DNA of 64,000 nt from JAKACA01 sp050010115. GTDB lineage: Bacteria > Actinomycetota > Acidimicrobiia > Acidimicrobiales > Bog-793. This document shows, piece by piece, positions 15,926 to 23,519 of this stretch (positions within the stretch are counted from its first letter, which is position 1; every line of letters starts with the position of its first letter). The notes beneath the pieces are model-generated. The model made no database searches. It was not told the origin of the DNA and saw only the letters and a list, made by a program, of their open reading frames with translations. The position numbers were made by a program, and so were the translations under genes. The stretch is from positions 1-64,000 of the forward strand of contig JBEKLQ010000004.1 in assembly GCA_050010115.1 (NCBI GenBank), written 5' to 3'.

Positions 15926-16630
15926 ATGGCCAAGCAGTCGCCATCTCCAAGTGGGCAGGCGGCTCCGAGGGCTCCGACGGCGCCGCCTGCTGAACGGGCC
16001 CGACCCCGTTTCCGCGGTGTGTCCCATGAGGTCGGGGCGTTAGCCATGCTCGTGGTCGGGCCGTTGCTCGGCCTCGAGGCCAAGGGCGCGACAGTCGAAG
16101 TCTGCATCGTCGTCTACGCCCTCACGATCACGGCCATGTTGTCCGTGAGTGCGCTGTTCCACCGCGTCATGTGGGAGCCGGCAGCCAGGCGCCGGATGCG
16201 CCGCCTCGACCACTCCATGATCTTCTGCGCCATCGCCGGCACCTACACCGCCATCTCCCTCGCCCTGCCGGGATCCGACGGCCCGATCCTGCTCGGCTTC
16301 ATCTGGGCCGGAGTGGTCGGCGGGATCATCTTGCGCCTCGCCTGGCTCGACGCGCCCAAGTGGGCCGTCGCCCTTCCCTACATCGTGCTCGGCTGGGCGG
16401 CGGTGGCGGTGCTGCCGGAGTTGCTGCACTCCACCGGGGGGCTCGGTCTCGGGCTCCTGATGGGCGGCGGCCTGCTCTACACGGCCGGGGCGGTCGTCTA
16501 CGCGCGTAAGGGGCCGGACCCCTGGCCGAAGACCTTCGGGTACCACGAGATCTTCCATGCGTGTGTCCTCGCCGCGGTGGCGGCGCACATGTGCCTCATC
16601 GCGTTCATCGTCGTTCCGGGGAGGACGTGA
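15926..16630 (+). CDS. Hemolysin III / PAQR family membrane protein
   Basis: A 234-residue protein with a Pro/Ala-rich N-terminal tail of about 35 residues and seven predicted helices. Conserved PAQR motifs are S-A-L-F-H-R near residue 75, the R-R-L-D-H-S-M-I-F segment and the C-terminal H-E-I-F-H, with Ser, Asp and His residues in metal-binding positions. The prokaryotic family is annotated hemolysin III, but most members are probably membrane hydrolases acting on lipids. It stands alone between the SnoaL operon and the convergent sedolisin gene. Confidence 0.88.
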   Translation: MAKQSPSPSGQAAPRAPTAPPAERARPRFRGVSHEVGALAMLVVGPLLGLEAKGATVEVCIVVYALTITAMLSVSALFHRVMWEPAARRRMRRLDHSMIFCAIAGTYTAISLALPGSDGPILLGFIWAGVVGGIILRLAWLDAPKWAVALPYIVLGWAAVAVLPELLHSTGGLGLGLLMGGGLLYTAGAVVYARKGPDPWPKTFGYHEIFHACVLAAVAAHMCLIAFIVVPGRT

Positions 16631-16710
16631 GGGCCTGGTCGGAGGGTGCTCGGGTCGATCAACCCGGCGGACTGGTACTTCGTGAGCTGACCACCGAACC
16701 GCTCAGCGCT

Positions 16711-18102
16711 TCACGCCGGGATCGAACGACCGGCCAGCTCCTGCACGAGCTCGGTGCCGTTGACGGTGCCCCAGCCACTCGCCAGGTCATACCCCCGTAC
16801 TGCCTCATAGCCCTTCACCAGGCTCTCCTTGCCGTTCACGGGGACAAGGACGGAGTTGTTGCCGTGCGTGACGTCGATGAGCCCCGGCGCACCGATCGCC
16901 CCGAGGACATAGAGCGTCGGGTTGATCAGCCCGAGCGCCCCGTTTCTCAGCTGAGCGGCCACCGCGACGATCCCGGCGAACATCGGGCTGGACAGGCTGG
17001 TGCCCGCGGTCGCATAGAAGCCCGCCGGCGACCCCGGCACGCTGGTATAGATCACGGTCCCGTACGCCGTCATGGCGACGTCCGGCATCCCCCGTCGGCT
17101 ACCAACGGTGGACGCCACGCCGTCCTGCCACGAAGGCCGGGCGAAGAACTCCGATACTCCCCCGCCCCCGGCTGCAGCAGCCGCGTTCCACACGGCTGGC
17201 GGGTCGGTCGGATGGCCGGCCGAGTCGATGAACAGCTCCGTCCCGCCCACAGCCGTAACGAGCGGGTCGCTCGCGGGCCAGCTGACTACTGGCGTTCCGT
17301 AGTAGTTGTTCACGTTGGTCGTCTGACCCGAGGCGCCGGCATCCCCCGCTGCAGCAAGGATGGTCACGCCATGCCGTTCGGCCTCGCCGTAGACGCCACG
17401 CAGATCCATGAGCGAGTCTGCGCTCGGGAACGTCTCCTCCGTGGCACCGAAACTCTGGCTGATCACCGCCACGTGCTCGTAGCGAATCAGGTAGTTCTCG
17501 GCCGCCATGATCTGCGGCACGCCCGAGGTTCCCTCGACCTCGTCGACTCCGGTCACGGCCAGGACGATGGAGGCTCCCGGCGCCATGGCATGCGCCCATT
17601 CGACGTCCAGGGTCGTCTCCCCTGCCCACCCCTGCATCTCGAGGTTCTTGGCATTGAACGCCGGCACTTTGCCCGCGGGCTCGATGATCTTGAACGACGG
17701 TGGCGCAGGGAGGTCGAAGCGGGCATCGAAGGTGGCAAGGTCGTGCCGGATCGTGGGTGAGCCGTAGACGTCGACGAGGCCAATCGTCCTGCCGCGCCCG
17801 TTGATGCCCGCTTTGTAGAGCGGGTACATGTTGTAGTTCACCCACATCTGGGCGGGCGAGTAACCCTGCAGCGTGCTGGCGGTGCCGCCGACTCCCGGGA
17901 CCAAGCGCGGGCCGCGCTCGAAGTAGGGGCGCAGGCCGGCGAGAGCAGCGGTGCGATGGACAGCCGTCGCGGGTGCAGCGTGTGCTCTCGCCCCGCCGGC
18001 CCCACGCATGGTGTGATCCGTTGTACCCACGCCGCCTGCGCCAGCGCCGAGCGCCGCCATGAGAGACACCGCTACGACAAGGACCGCACGCCGACGCACC
18101 AT
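16711..18102 (-). CDS. Secreted S53 (sedolisin) family peptidase
   Basis: A 463-residue serine-carboxyl peptidase. An N-terminal M-V-R-R-R followed by a hydrophobic core ending in Ala/Gly is a signal peptide. The Glu and Asp of the active site lie in E-T-T-L-D-V-E-W, and the nucleophile Ser in A-G-T-S-L-S-S-P-M-F-A-G. S-Q-S-F-G-A-T-E and the late G-Y-D-L-A-S-G-W-G-T complete the signature. There is only a short pro-region, unlike classical sedolisins. It would degrade proteins outside the cell, probably at low pH. The ATG at 18102 is chosen by the signal peptide and by TATCTT 7 nt upstream. Confidence 0.88.
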   Translation of the reverse strand: MVRRRAVLVVAVSLMAALGAGAGGVGTTDHTMRGAGGARAHAAPATAVHRTAALAGLRPYFERGPRLVPGVGGTASTLQGYSPAQMWVNYNMYPLYKAGINGRGRTIGLVDVYGSPTIRHDLATFDARFDLPAPPSFKIIEPAGKVPAFNAKNLEMQGWAGETTLDVEWAHAMAPGASIVLAVTGVDEVEGTSGVPQIMAAENYLIRYEHVAVISQSFGATEETFPSADSLMDLRGVYGEAERHGVTILAAAGDAGASGQTTNVNNYYGTPVVSWPASDPLVTAVGGTELFIDSAGHPTDPPAVWNAAAAAGGGGVSEFFARPSWQDGVASTVGSRRGMPDVAMTAYGTVIYTSVPGSPAGFYATAGTSLSSPMFAGIVAVAAQLRNGALGLINPTLYVLGAIGAPGLIDVTHGNNSVLVPVNGKESLVKGYEAVRGYDLASGWGTVNGTELVQELAGRSIPA

Positions 18103-18109
18103 GACCAGG

Positions 18110-18115
18110 AAGATA
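18110..18115 (-). promoter_or_regulatory. -10 hexamer TATCTT of the sedolisin gene
   Basis: TATCTT on the minus strand lies 7 nt before the ATG at 18102, with no Shine-Dalgarno, indicating a leaderless transcript. Confidence 0.5.
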
Positions 18116-18148
18116 CCCGCCTGCTGCTCCCCGGAGGTCGGCCGGGGA

Positions 18149-18166
18149 GACGAGACACGACTATCA
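18149..18166 (+). promoter_or_regulatory. Operator copy B
   Basis: GACGAGACACGACTATCA is the reverse of the consensus TGAYARWCGTGTCTCGYC. It lies 49 nt before the GTG of the amidohydrolase and 47 nt before the divergent sedolisin ATG, so either or both may be controlled. The hexamer 2 nt further on, TTTCTC, is a poor -10, unlike at the other copies. Confidence 0.6.
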
Positions 18167-18215
18167 TGTTTCTCGCGCCGGCGAGATCCCGGGCGCTGAG
18201 AGGAGCGCAGCACAC

Positions 18216-19412
18216 GTGCCATCCCGAACGCTCGACTTTCCGGTCTTCGACGCCGACAACCACATGTACGAGACCCGCGAGGCGCTCACCAAGCACCTCC
18301 CGGCTGGCTACGAGGGTGTCATCGACTACGTCGACGTGCACGGCCGCACGAAGATCGTCGTCCGCGGTCAGATCAGCAACTACATCCCGAACCCGACCTT
18401 CGACGTCGTGGCGGCTCCCGGTGCCCAGGAGGAGTACTTCAAGCACGGCAACCCCGAGGGCAAGAGCTATCGGGAGATCATGGGCAAGCCGATCCGATCG
18501 GTCCCGGCGTTCCGCGAGCCCGGGCCCCGCCTGGACCTGATGGACCAGCTCGGCATTGACAAGGCGATGATGTACCCGACGCTTGCGAGCCTGGTCGAAG
18601 AGCGCATGCGGGACGATCCGGATCTCACCCACATCACGATCCACGCGCTCAACCAGTGGATGTACGAGCAGTGGCACTTCGACTACGAAAGCCGCATCTT
18701 CTCGACGCCCGTGATCACGCTGCCGATCGTCGAGCGCGCCATCGAGGAGCTCGAGTGGGTGCTCGAGCGAGGCGCCAAAGCGGTTCTGATCCGACCGGCG
18801 CCCGTGGCAGGCTTCCGCGGCCCGAGGTCGTTCGCCCTGGAGGAGTTCGACCCGTTCTGGAAAGCAGTCGAGCGCTCCGGAGTGCTCGTGGTCATGCACG
18901 CCTCCGACAGCGGCTACACCCGCTACGTCGGCGAGTGGGAGGGCACCCGTGGCGAGTACCTGGCGTTCAAGCCGACCCCGTTCGGCCTCGTGTCGATGGG
19001 ACACCGGCCGATCGAAGACGCCGTCGCGTCGCTGTGCTGCCATGGCGTGCTCCATCGTTTCCCCGGGCTGAAGATCGCCCTCGTCGAGAACGGCAGCGCC
19101 TGGGTCCGGCCCATCCTCAAATCACTGGCCGACGTCTACGACAAGATGCCTCAGGAGCTTCCCGAGCACCCGGTCGACGCCTTCCGCCGGAACATCTGGA
19201 TGCACCCGTTCCACGAGGAAGACCCGCGCGGCCTCGTCGAGCTGCTCGGTGCCGACAAGGTCATCTTCGGCTCCGACTACCCGCACCCGGAGGGGATGTC
19301 GGACCCGCTCTCCTACGTCGACGAGATCGCCGACCTACCAGCCGAGGACATCAAGCGGATCATGGGCGGCAACATGCTGGAGCTGCTGGATCTGACGGTG
19401 GCCTCGACGTGA
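18216..19412 (+). CDS. Amidohydrolase family protein (Amidohydrolase_2, ACMSD-like)
   Basis: A 398-residue TIM-barrel metal-dependent hydrolase or decarboxylase. The N-terminal metal pair appears as F-D-A-D-N-H-M-Y-E, with Asn where many members have Asp-x-His. Later metal or catalytic residues lie in V-M-H-A-S-D-S, in L-H-R-F-P-G-L-K-I and in F-G-S-D-Y-P-H-P-E-G. Such proteins in actinobacterial catabolic clusters are often decarboxylases or hydrolases of ring-cleavage products. The start is the GTG with AGAGGAG about 11 nt upstream. Operator B in front places it in the putative regulon. Confidence 0.85.
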   Translation: MPSRTLDFPVFDADNHMYETREALTKHLPAGYEGVIDYVDVHGRTKIVVRGQISNYIPNPTFDVVAAPGAQEEYFKHGNPEGKSYREIMGKPIRSVPAFREPGPRLDLMDQLGIDKAMMYPTLASLVEERMRDDPDLTHITIHALNQWMYEQWHFDYESRIFSTPVITLPIVERAIEELEWVLERGAKAVLIRPAPVAGFRGPRSFALEEFDPFWKAVERSGVLVVMHASDSGYTRYVGEWEGTRGEYLAFKPTPFGLVSMGHRPIEDAVASLCCHGVLHRFPGLKIALVENGSAWVRPILKSLADVYDKMPQELPEHPVDAFRRNIWMHPFHEEDPRGLVELLGADKVIFGSDYPHPEGMSDPLSYVDEIADLPAEDIKRIMGGNMLELLDLTVAST

Positions 19413-19508
19413 CTGACGCCGCTGCCGCCTACGCCGCTGCCGCCGCTGACGCCTACGCCGATGCCAACGCCGTCAACGCCGTCTACGCCGTCTCGCTAGG
19501 GCGCACGC
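19413..19508. other. Low-complexity GCC/TAC-rich intergenic tract
   Basis: Directly after the amidohydrolase stop, the DNA repeats GCC with GCT, TAC and GAC codons for about 85 nt (it would read Ala-Tyr-Ala-Ala and so on). I see no gene in it. It leads into the palindromic element. Confidence 0.6.
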
Positions 19509-19564
19509 ATCGCGACGGTGTACGCGGTTTGTACCGACTGTGGGAACAAAGCGCGTACACCGTC
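19509..19564 (+). repeat. Dispersed palindromic element, copy 1
   Basis: After a shared ATCGC lies a near-perfect hairpin: arms GACGGTGTACGCG-gTTTGT-aCC (19514-19535) and its complement (19543-19564), two mismatches in 22 pairs, loop of 7 nt. A second copy, inverted, is at 60160-60215; 53 of 56 positions are identical. No transposase is present. It resembles REP or mini-MITE elements. Confidence 0.85.
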
Positions 19565-19603
19565 TGGGTCCTCCGGCCTATTGAGTGACCGAGCCCATCA
19601 AGA

Positions 19604-19882
19604 TCACGGCCCCGTCGGGGGCGAGCCCGTCGCCGGCGGAACAGAGGGGTGCGACCAAGTCGACCCACCATCGGTGGTGACCGCGATCGCCGCCCTTTGG
19701 TGGACGACTCCGACGGCCGAGACACCGACGGCGATGCACTCAGGTGCGCTCGGCCAGCTGAGCAGCCCACCGACGCCAACTGCCCCCGGCGCTCCCGGCA
19801 TCGGGAACGTTGCCTGACCTCCGGGCCTCGGCGAGCCCGCGCTCGGGCTCGTCACGCCGCGCTCACCCGAGTTAGGAACCAT
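19604..19882 (-). pseudogene. Remnant of a YCF48/BNR-type beta-propeller protein
   Basis: The minus-strand frame contains S-A-P-E-C-I-A-V-G followed by A-V-T-T-D-G-G-S-T-W-S and V-P, the repeat unit of actinobacterial YCF48-like or sialidase-like beta-propellers (C-x-A-V-G, T-x-D-G-G-x-T-W). Only about one blade of some 50 residues remains, a usual Ser-Cys-Pro-Ser reads S-W-P-S, and there are no further repeats on either side. The ends given are those of the open frame, not of a functional gene. Confidence 0.5.
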
Positions 19883-20762
19883 CCTTCCTCGCCGGCTGCA
19901 CGGGCGGCGCGCTCCCCCACGCCGGCACGCCGTACTCAGGCGTCCCGACCCAACCGCCTCCGGTCAGCTCAGCCCAATGGGCATGGTTCAACTGGTGCAG
20001 GCTGAAGCATGCGTTCAGCGCGTTGTAGAAACCCATACAGTCCTGCGACTGGTTCACCGCCTCCTTCACCAGCAAGGCGGTGACAGTCGGGCGCTCGGCG
20101 ATGCGCCGGGCGAACGCCAGGGTCTTGTCGACGAGGCTGTCCGCCGGGAACACCTTGTTCACCATGCCCAAGCGGTACGCCTCCTCGACGTCCATCGAGT
20201 CCCCCGTCAACATGAGCTCTTTCGTCCTGCGAGGCCCGAACTCCCACGGGTGGGCGAAATACTCGACGCCGCACATGCCGAGCCGGGCGCCGGTCACGTC
20301 GGCGAAGGTGACGTCGTCGGCCGCGCAGATGAGGTCGCACGCCCACATGAGCATGAGCCCGGCCGCGTAGACCGGGCCGTGCACCTGGGCGATGGTGATC
20401 TTGCGAAGGTTGCGCCACCGTCGGGTGTTCTCGAAGAAGTACTGCCATTCCGGGATCATCCGGCGCTCCAGGCCCTCTCGGGTCGCCCCGTCCCCCATCG
20501 CCGTCGGATGGCGGTTCGGGCCGTAGTACTCCTCCATCGCCTCGGGGGACCCCATGTCGTGACCGGACGAGAACATCTTCCCGGTGCCTCCGAGGATGAC
20601 GACCCGGACCTTGTCGTCCGCCTCGGCCTCCCGGAAGGCGTCGCCCAACTCGACAAGCATCCCCCGGCTCTGGGCATTGCGCGTCTCCGGACGGTTGAGC
20701 AGAATCCGGACGATCGCGCCGTCGTCGAGCGCCTCCCACGTGAGAAACCGGTACTCCCCCAT
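19872..20762 (-). CDS. Enoyl-CoA hydratase/isomerase family protein
   Basis: A 296-residue crotonase-fold enzyme that hydrates or isomerises an enoyl-CoA. N-R-P-E-T-R-N-A-Q is near residue 24, and the oxyanion-hole segment V-H-G-P-V-Y-A-A-G is near 127. The acidic positions around F-A-D-V-T-G-A-R-L-G-M suggest activity but not which reaction. It is longer than usual, with an acidic insertion around the Y-Y-G-P-N-R-H-P stretch. The ATG at 20762 has GGGAGGAG upstream, so it is leadered. It is divergent from the acyl-CoA dehydrogenase pair across operator C and is probably induced together with it. Confidence 0.87.
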   Translation of the reverse strand: MGEYRFLTWEALDDGAIVRILLNRPETRNAQSRGMLVELGDAFREAEADDKVRVVILGGTGKMFSSGHDMGSPEAMEEYYGPNRHPTAMGDGATREGLERRMIPEWQYFFENTRRWRNLRKITIAQVHGPVYAAGLMLMWACDLICAADDVTFADVTGARLGMCGVEYFAHPWEFGPRRTKELMLTGDSMDVEEAYRLGMVNKVFPADSLVDKTLAFARRIAERPTVTALLVKEAVNQSQDCMGFYNALNACFSLHQLNHAHWAELTGGGWVGTPEYGVPAWGSAPPVQPARKDGS

Positions 20763-20787
20763 CTCGCTCCTCCCTTTGCCCGTCGGC

Positions 20788-20813
20788 ACCATACCTGATA
20801 GACGTGTCTCGTC
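20788..20813. promoter_or_regulatory. Operator copy C with echA-side -10
   Basis: TGATAGACGTGTCTCGTC (20796-20813) directly abuts the ATG of the acyl-CoA dehydrogenase at 20814. Read leftward, it is followed after 2 nt by TATGGT (20788-20793), the probable -10 of the enoyl-CoA hydratase gene. One bound regulator could therefore control both directions. Confidence 0.68.
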
Positions 20814-21998
20814 ATGGACCTCGCCGTCTCTGCCGCCGAACGCGACTTTCGCGACCGGGCGCGGACCTGGCTGGCCGAGAATGTGCCACGTGATGCGGCT
20901 CCCGATGACCCCAGAGCCTCGCAGCAGCTCGAGCTCGCCTGGCAGCGTGAGCAGTTCGACAGTGGCTGGGCAGGCGTCAACTGGCCCAGCGAGTACGGCG
21001 GTCTCGGGCTCTCGCTCGCCGAGCAGCTGATCTGGTACGAGGAATACGCGCTGGCGGGGGCGCCACAGCCGAGGGCGAGCTTCGTGGGGTTGCGCCACGC
21101 CGGCCCGACGCTCATCCTCCGCGGTACCGATGCCCAGAAAGCCGAGCACCTGCCGCAGATTCTGAAGGGTGAGCTGACGTGGTGCCAGGGTTTCTCGGAG
21201 CCGGCAGCCGGGTCGGATCTGGCGGCACTGCAAACGCGGGCCGTCATCGACGGTGACCATCTCGTCGTGTCAGGCCAGAAGATCTGGACAAGCTACGCCG
21301 ATGTCGCCACGTACCAGGAGCTGCTCGTGCGGACCGATCCGGAGGCGCCGAGGCACCGGGGCATCACCTGGGTGATCTGCGACATGCGCTCGCCCGGGAT
21401 CGAGGTACGACCGATCCGGACCCTCGCCGGCGTGTCGGAGTTTTGCGAGGTGTTCTACGACGAGGTGCGCATCCCGCTCGCGAACGTCGTCGGCGAGCTG
21501 AACGACGGCTGGTCCGTGGCCATGTCGACACTCTCGTTCGAGCGGGGCACGGCATTCATGGCCGAGCAGGTGAGCCTCGCTCGCACGCTGGACGCCCTGG
21601 TTGAGGTCGCCCGGGTCGTGATCGGCCCCGACGGGCGGAGGCCGGCGATCGACGACGAGGAGATCGCACGCCGGCTCGGGCGAGCGCGGGCGGAGGTGTC
21701 CGCCTTGCGGGCGATGATGTTGGCGTCCGTCTCCCGCTCGGCCGGACAGCCTCAGCCGGGACCTGAGGCATCGATGATCCGCGTCCTGTACGGCGAGCTC
21801 GAGCAGCGGATCACCAAGCTGGCCGTCGACATCGTCGGTCCCGACGGTGCGGCTTTGGTCGGCGTGCCGGGTTTGGCACCCCGGCGGCGGTCGTGGACCG
21901 ACGAGTACCTCTGGAGCTTCCAAGCCACGATCGCGGCCGGGTCGAAGGACATCCAGCGCAACATCATCGGTGAGCGAGTGTTGGGACTGCCGCGATGA
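20814..21998 (+). CDS. Acyl-CoA dehydrogenase, large subunit of a pair
   Basis: A 394-residue FAD enzyme that desaturates an acyl-CoA. It has the N-terminal helical domain, the beta-domain signature W-C-Q-G-F-S-E-P-A-A-G-S-D-L-A near residue 122, W-T-S-Y-A-D for flavin contact, and a C-terminal I-Q-R-N-I-I-G-E-R. It lacks the canonical R-x-Q-F-G-x-x-I helix, which is in the next gene. That division is typical of the heterotetrameric actinobacterial dehydrogenases acting on steroid side chains or rings (ChsE1-ChsE2 type). The next gene overlaps its stop by 4 nt. Confidence 0.87.
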   Translation: MDLAVSAAERDFRDRARTWLAENVPRDAAPDDPRASQQLELAWQREQFDSGWAGVNWPSEYGGLGLSLAEQLIWYEEYALAGAPQPRASFVGLRHAGPTLILRGTDAQKAEHLPQILKGELTWCQGFSEPAAGSDLAALQTRAVIDGDHLVVSGQKIWTSYADVATYQELLVRTDPEAPRHRGITWVICDMRSPGIEVRPIRTLAGVSEFCEVFYDEVRIPLANVVGELNDGWSVAMSTLSFERGTAFMAEQVSLARTLDALVEVARVVIGPDGRRPAIDDEEIARRLGRARAEVSALRAMMLASVSRSAGQPQPGPEASMIRVLYGELEQRITKLAVDIVGPDGAALVGVPGLAPRRRSWTDEYLWSFQATIAAGSKDIQRNIIGERVLGLPR

Positions 21999-23011
21999 AC
22001 CTCATGCCCACTGCAGAGCAGGAAGCGCTGGCGGGTGCTGCTGCCCGCTTCCTCGCGGGTGGCGCGGCCGGCGCCGGCGCCGGCGCCGGCGCCGCCGCTT
22101 GGAGCGATATGGCCGATCTCGGTTGGTTCGGGATCGGCCTGCCGCCCGAGCTCGGGGGCGCAGGGGGCTCGCTCGCCGACCAGGTGCTGTTGTTCCGTGA
22201 GCTGGGGCGAGGCCTCGCCCCAGGCCCGCTGCTCGGCACCGTGCTCGGGGCCCGGCTCGCCGCTTTCGCCCGGCGCGACCCGCTCGCTCGATCGATGATC
22301 GACGGTGAGGTCACGGCCGCGCTCGCGGAGCCCTGGCGGGACCCGTCAGCTTCGATCTCGGGCAACAGGGTGAGCGGACGTTTTCGCGTGCTGGAGCTCG
22401 ACGATGCCGACCTGGTGATGTTCCTCGCGCCCGACGGTGTCGCCCTCGTCAACGCGCAGGCGCTGAGGAGGCATGCGTCCATCCACCCGCTGGACGGTCC
22501 GGACCCGTCGGTGCCCGTCTCGCTCGCCGAAGTCGCGGACAGTTCGGCTCTCACGACCGAGGTGGTCGTGACCGGTCCACCGGCAGTGGAGCTCGGAGCG
22601 CGCGGCCGGGCGGTCGCGGCTGCGCTCCTCGTCGGGATCCTCGAAGCCTGCCGGGACATGTCGGTCGCCTATGTGAAGAGCCGCGAGCAATTCGGCAAGC
22701 CGATCGGGTCGTTCCAGGCCGTCAAGCACCGCTGCGCCGACATGGCGGTTCGCGCCGAGTCGGCAGGCTCGTTGCTGTTCCTGGCTGCGCTGTCGCTGGA
22801 GGATGGCCTGCCTGACGCCGACCGCCTCGTGTCATCGGCGAAGGCTTTGGCGTCGGAGTACGCAGTCCAGTCGGCCCATGACAACGTGCAGAATCACGGA
22901 GGTGTGGGTTTCACGGCGGAGTGCCCGGCTCATCTGTACGCCAAGCGGGCGCTCGCCTGGTCGGTCACGCTCGGGTCGCCTGACGTCCTGTTCGCTGAGG
23001 TCGCCCGATGA
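21995..23011 (+). CDS. Acyl-CoA dehydrogenase, small subunit of a pair
   Basis: A 338-residue acyl-CoA dehydrogenase homologue, shorter than the usual 380. The N-terminal domain contains an Ala/Gly tract (residues 20-34, alternating GCC/GGC DNA). The beta domain is degenerate, and the C-terminal domain has S-R-E-Q-F-G-K-P-I-G-S-F-Q-A-V-K-H near 225 and Q-N-H-G-G-V-G-F-T near 294. I infer an alpha2-beta2 complex with the preceding gene, as known for FadE28-FadE29. Translation is coupled through a 4-nt overlap. The next gene starts 4 nt before its stop. Confidence 0.87.
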   Translation: MNLMPTAEQEALAGAAARFLAGGAAGAGAGAGAAAWSDMADLGWFGIGLPPELGGAGGSLADQVLLFRELGRGLAPGPLLGTVLGARLAAFARRDPLARSMIDGEVTAALAEPWRDPSASISGNRVSGRFRVLELDDADLVMFLAPDGVALVNAQALRRHASIHPLDGPDPSVPVSLAEVADSSALTTEVVVTGPPAVELGARGRAVAAALLVGILEACRDMSVAYVKSREQFGKPIGSFQAVKHRCADMAVRAESAGSLLFLAALSLEDGLPDADRLVSSAKALASEYAVQSAHDNVQNHGGVGFTAECPAHLYAKRALAWSVTLGSPDVLFAEVAR

Positions 23012-23493
23012 CGAGGTTGCTTGGTGAGGTGTTCCTCACGAAGTCGATCGGTTTGTGCGCGCCGCAGTGGCTGGCGATCCTGCGGATCGGGCTCGGGCTG
23101 TGGTGGCTGCAGAGCTTCAACCACAAGGACAAGAAGGCGTGGTTCCAACGGGGCTCCGGCATCGCCTGGGCGAGGTCGGTGGCCGAGAAGCACAAGTGGA
23201 AGCTCGTCAGGACCGGCTTCGCCAAGGTCGTCGAGCCGCGGCCGAAGATGATGGCCTACGTCGTCGTATTCTCCGAGCTCGCTATCGGCCTCGGCATCAC
23301 GTTCGGCTTCCTCACGCCGATCGCCCTCGCCGGCGGCCTGCTCCTGAACATCTCGTACTTCTTCCTGATGATCCACGACTGGGCCGAGCAAGGGCAGAAC
23401 TCGATGATGGCCCTCATCTCCGTCGTCTGCATCCTCGCCCAGGCGAACCAGGCGTGGTCGATCGACCGCTTGCTCCACATCTTGGGCGCCTGA
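23008..23493 (+). CDS. DoxX-like integral membrane protein
   Basis: A 161-residue protein with about four transmembrane helices, first near residues 17-35 (W-L-A-I-L-R-I-G-L-G-L-W-W-L). The L-R-I-x-x-G start of the first helix and the last helices resemble the DoxX / DoxD (thiosulfate:quinone oxidoreductase subunit) superfamily, whose biochemical role is mostly unknown. A charged amphipathic segment between helices 1 and 2 is longer than usual. The gene overlaps the acyl-CoA dehydrogenase stop by 4 nt, so it is in the same operon; a role near the quinone pool with the flavin dehydrogenases is speculative. Confidence 0.65.
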   Translation: MTRLLGEVFLTKSIGLCAPQWLAILRIGLGLWWLQSFNHKDKKAWFQRGSGIAWARSVAEKHKWKLVRTGFAKVVEPRPKMMAYVVVFSELAIGLGITFGFLTPIALAGGLLLNISYFFLMIHDWAEQGQNSMMALISVVCILAQANQAWSIDRLLHILGA

Positions 23494-23519
23494 CCTAGCT
23501 GACCCGGTAGGACTGTCGG

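Noticed and set aside
16640..16690. Short frame ending I-N-P-A-D-W-Y-F-V-S, resembling the N-terminus of quinone oxidoreductases
   Set aside because: Only about 14 residues match and there is no start or continuation. It may be a relic, but chance is as likely.
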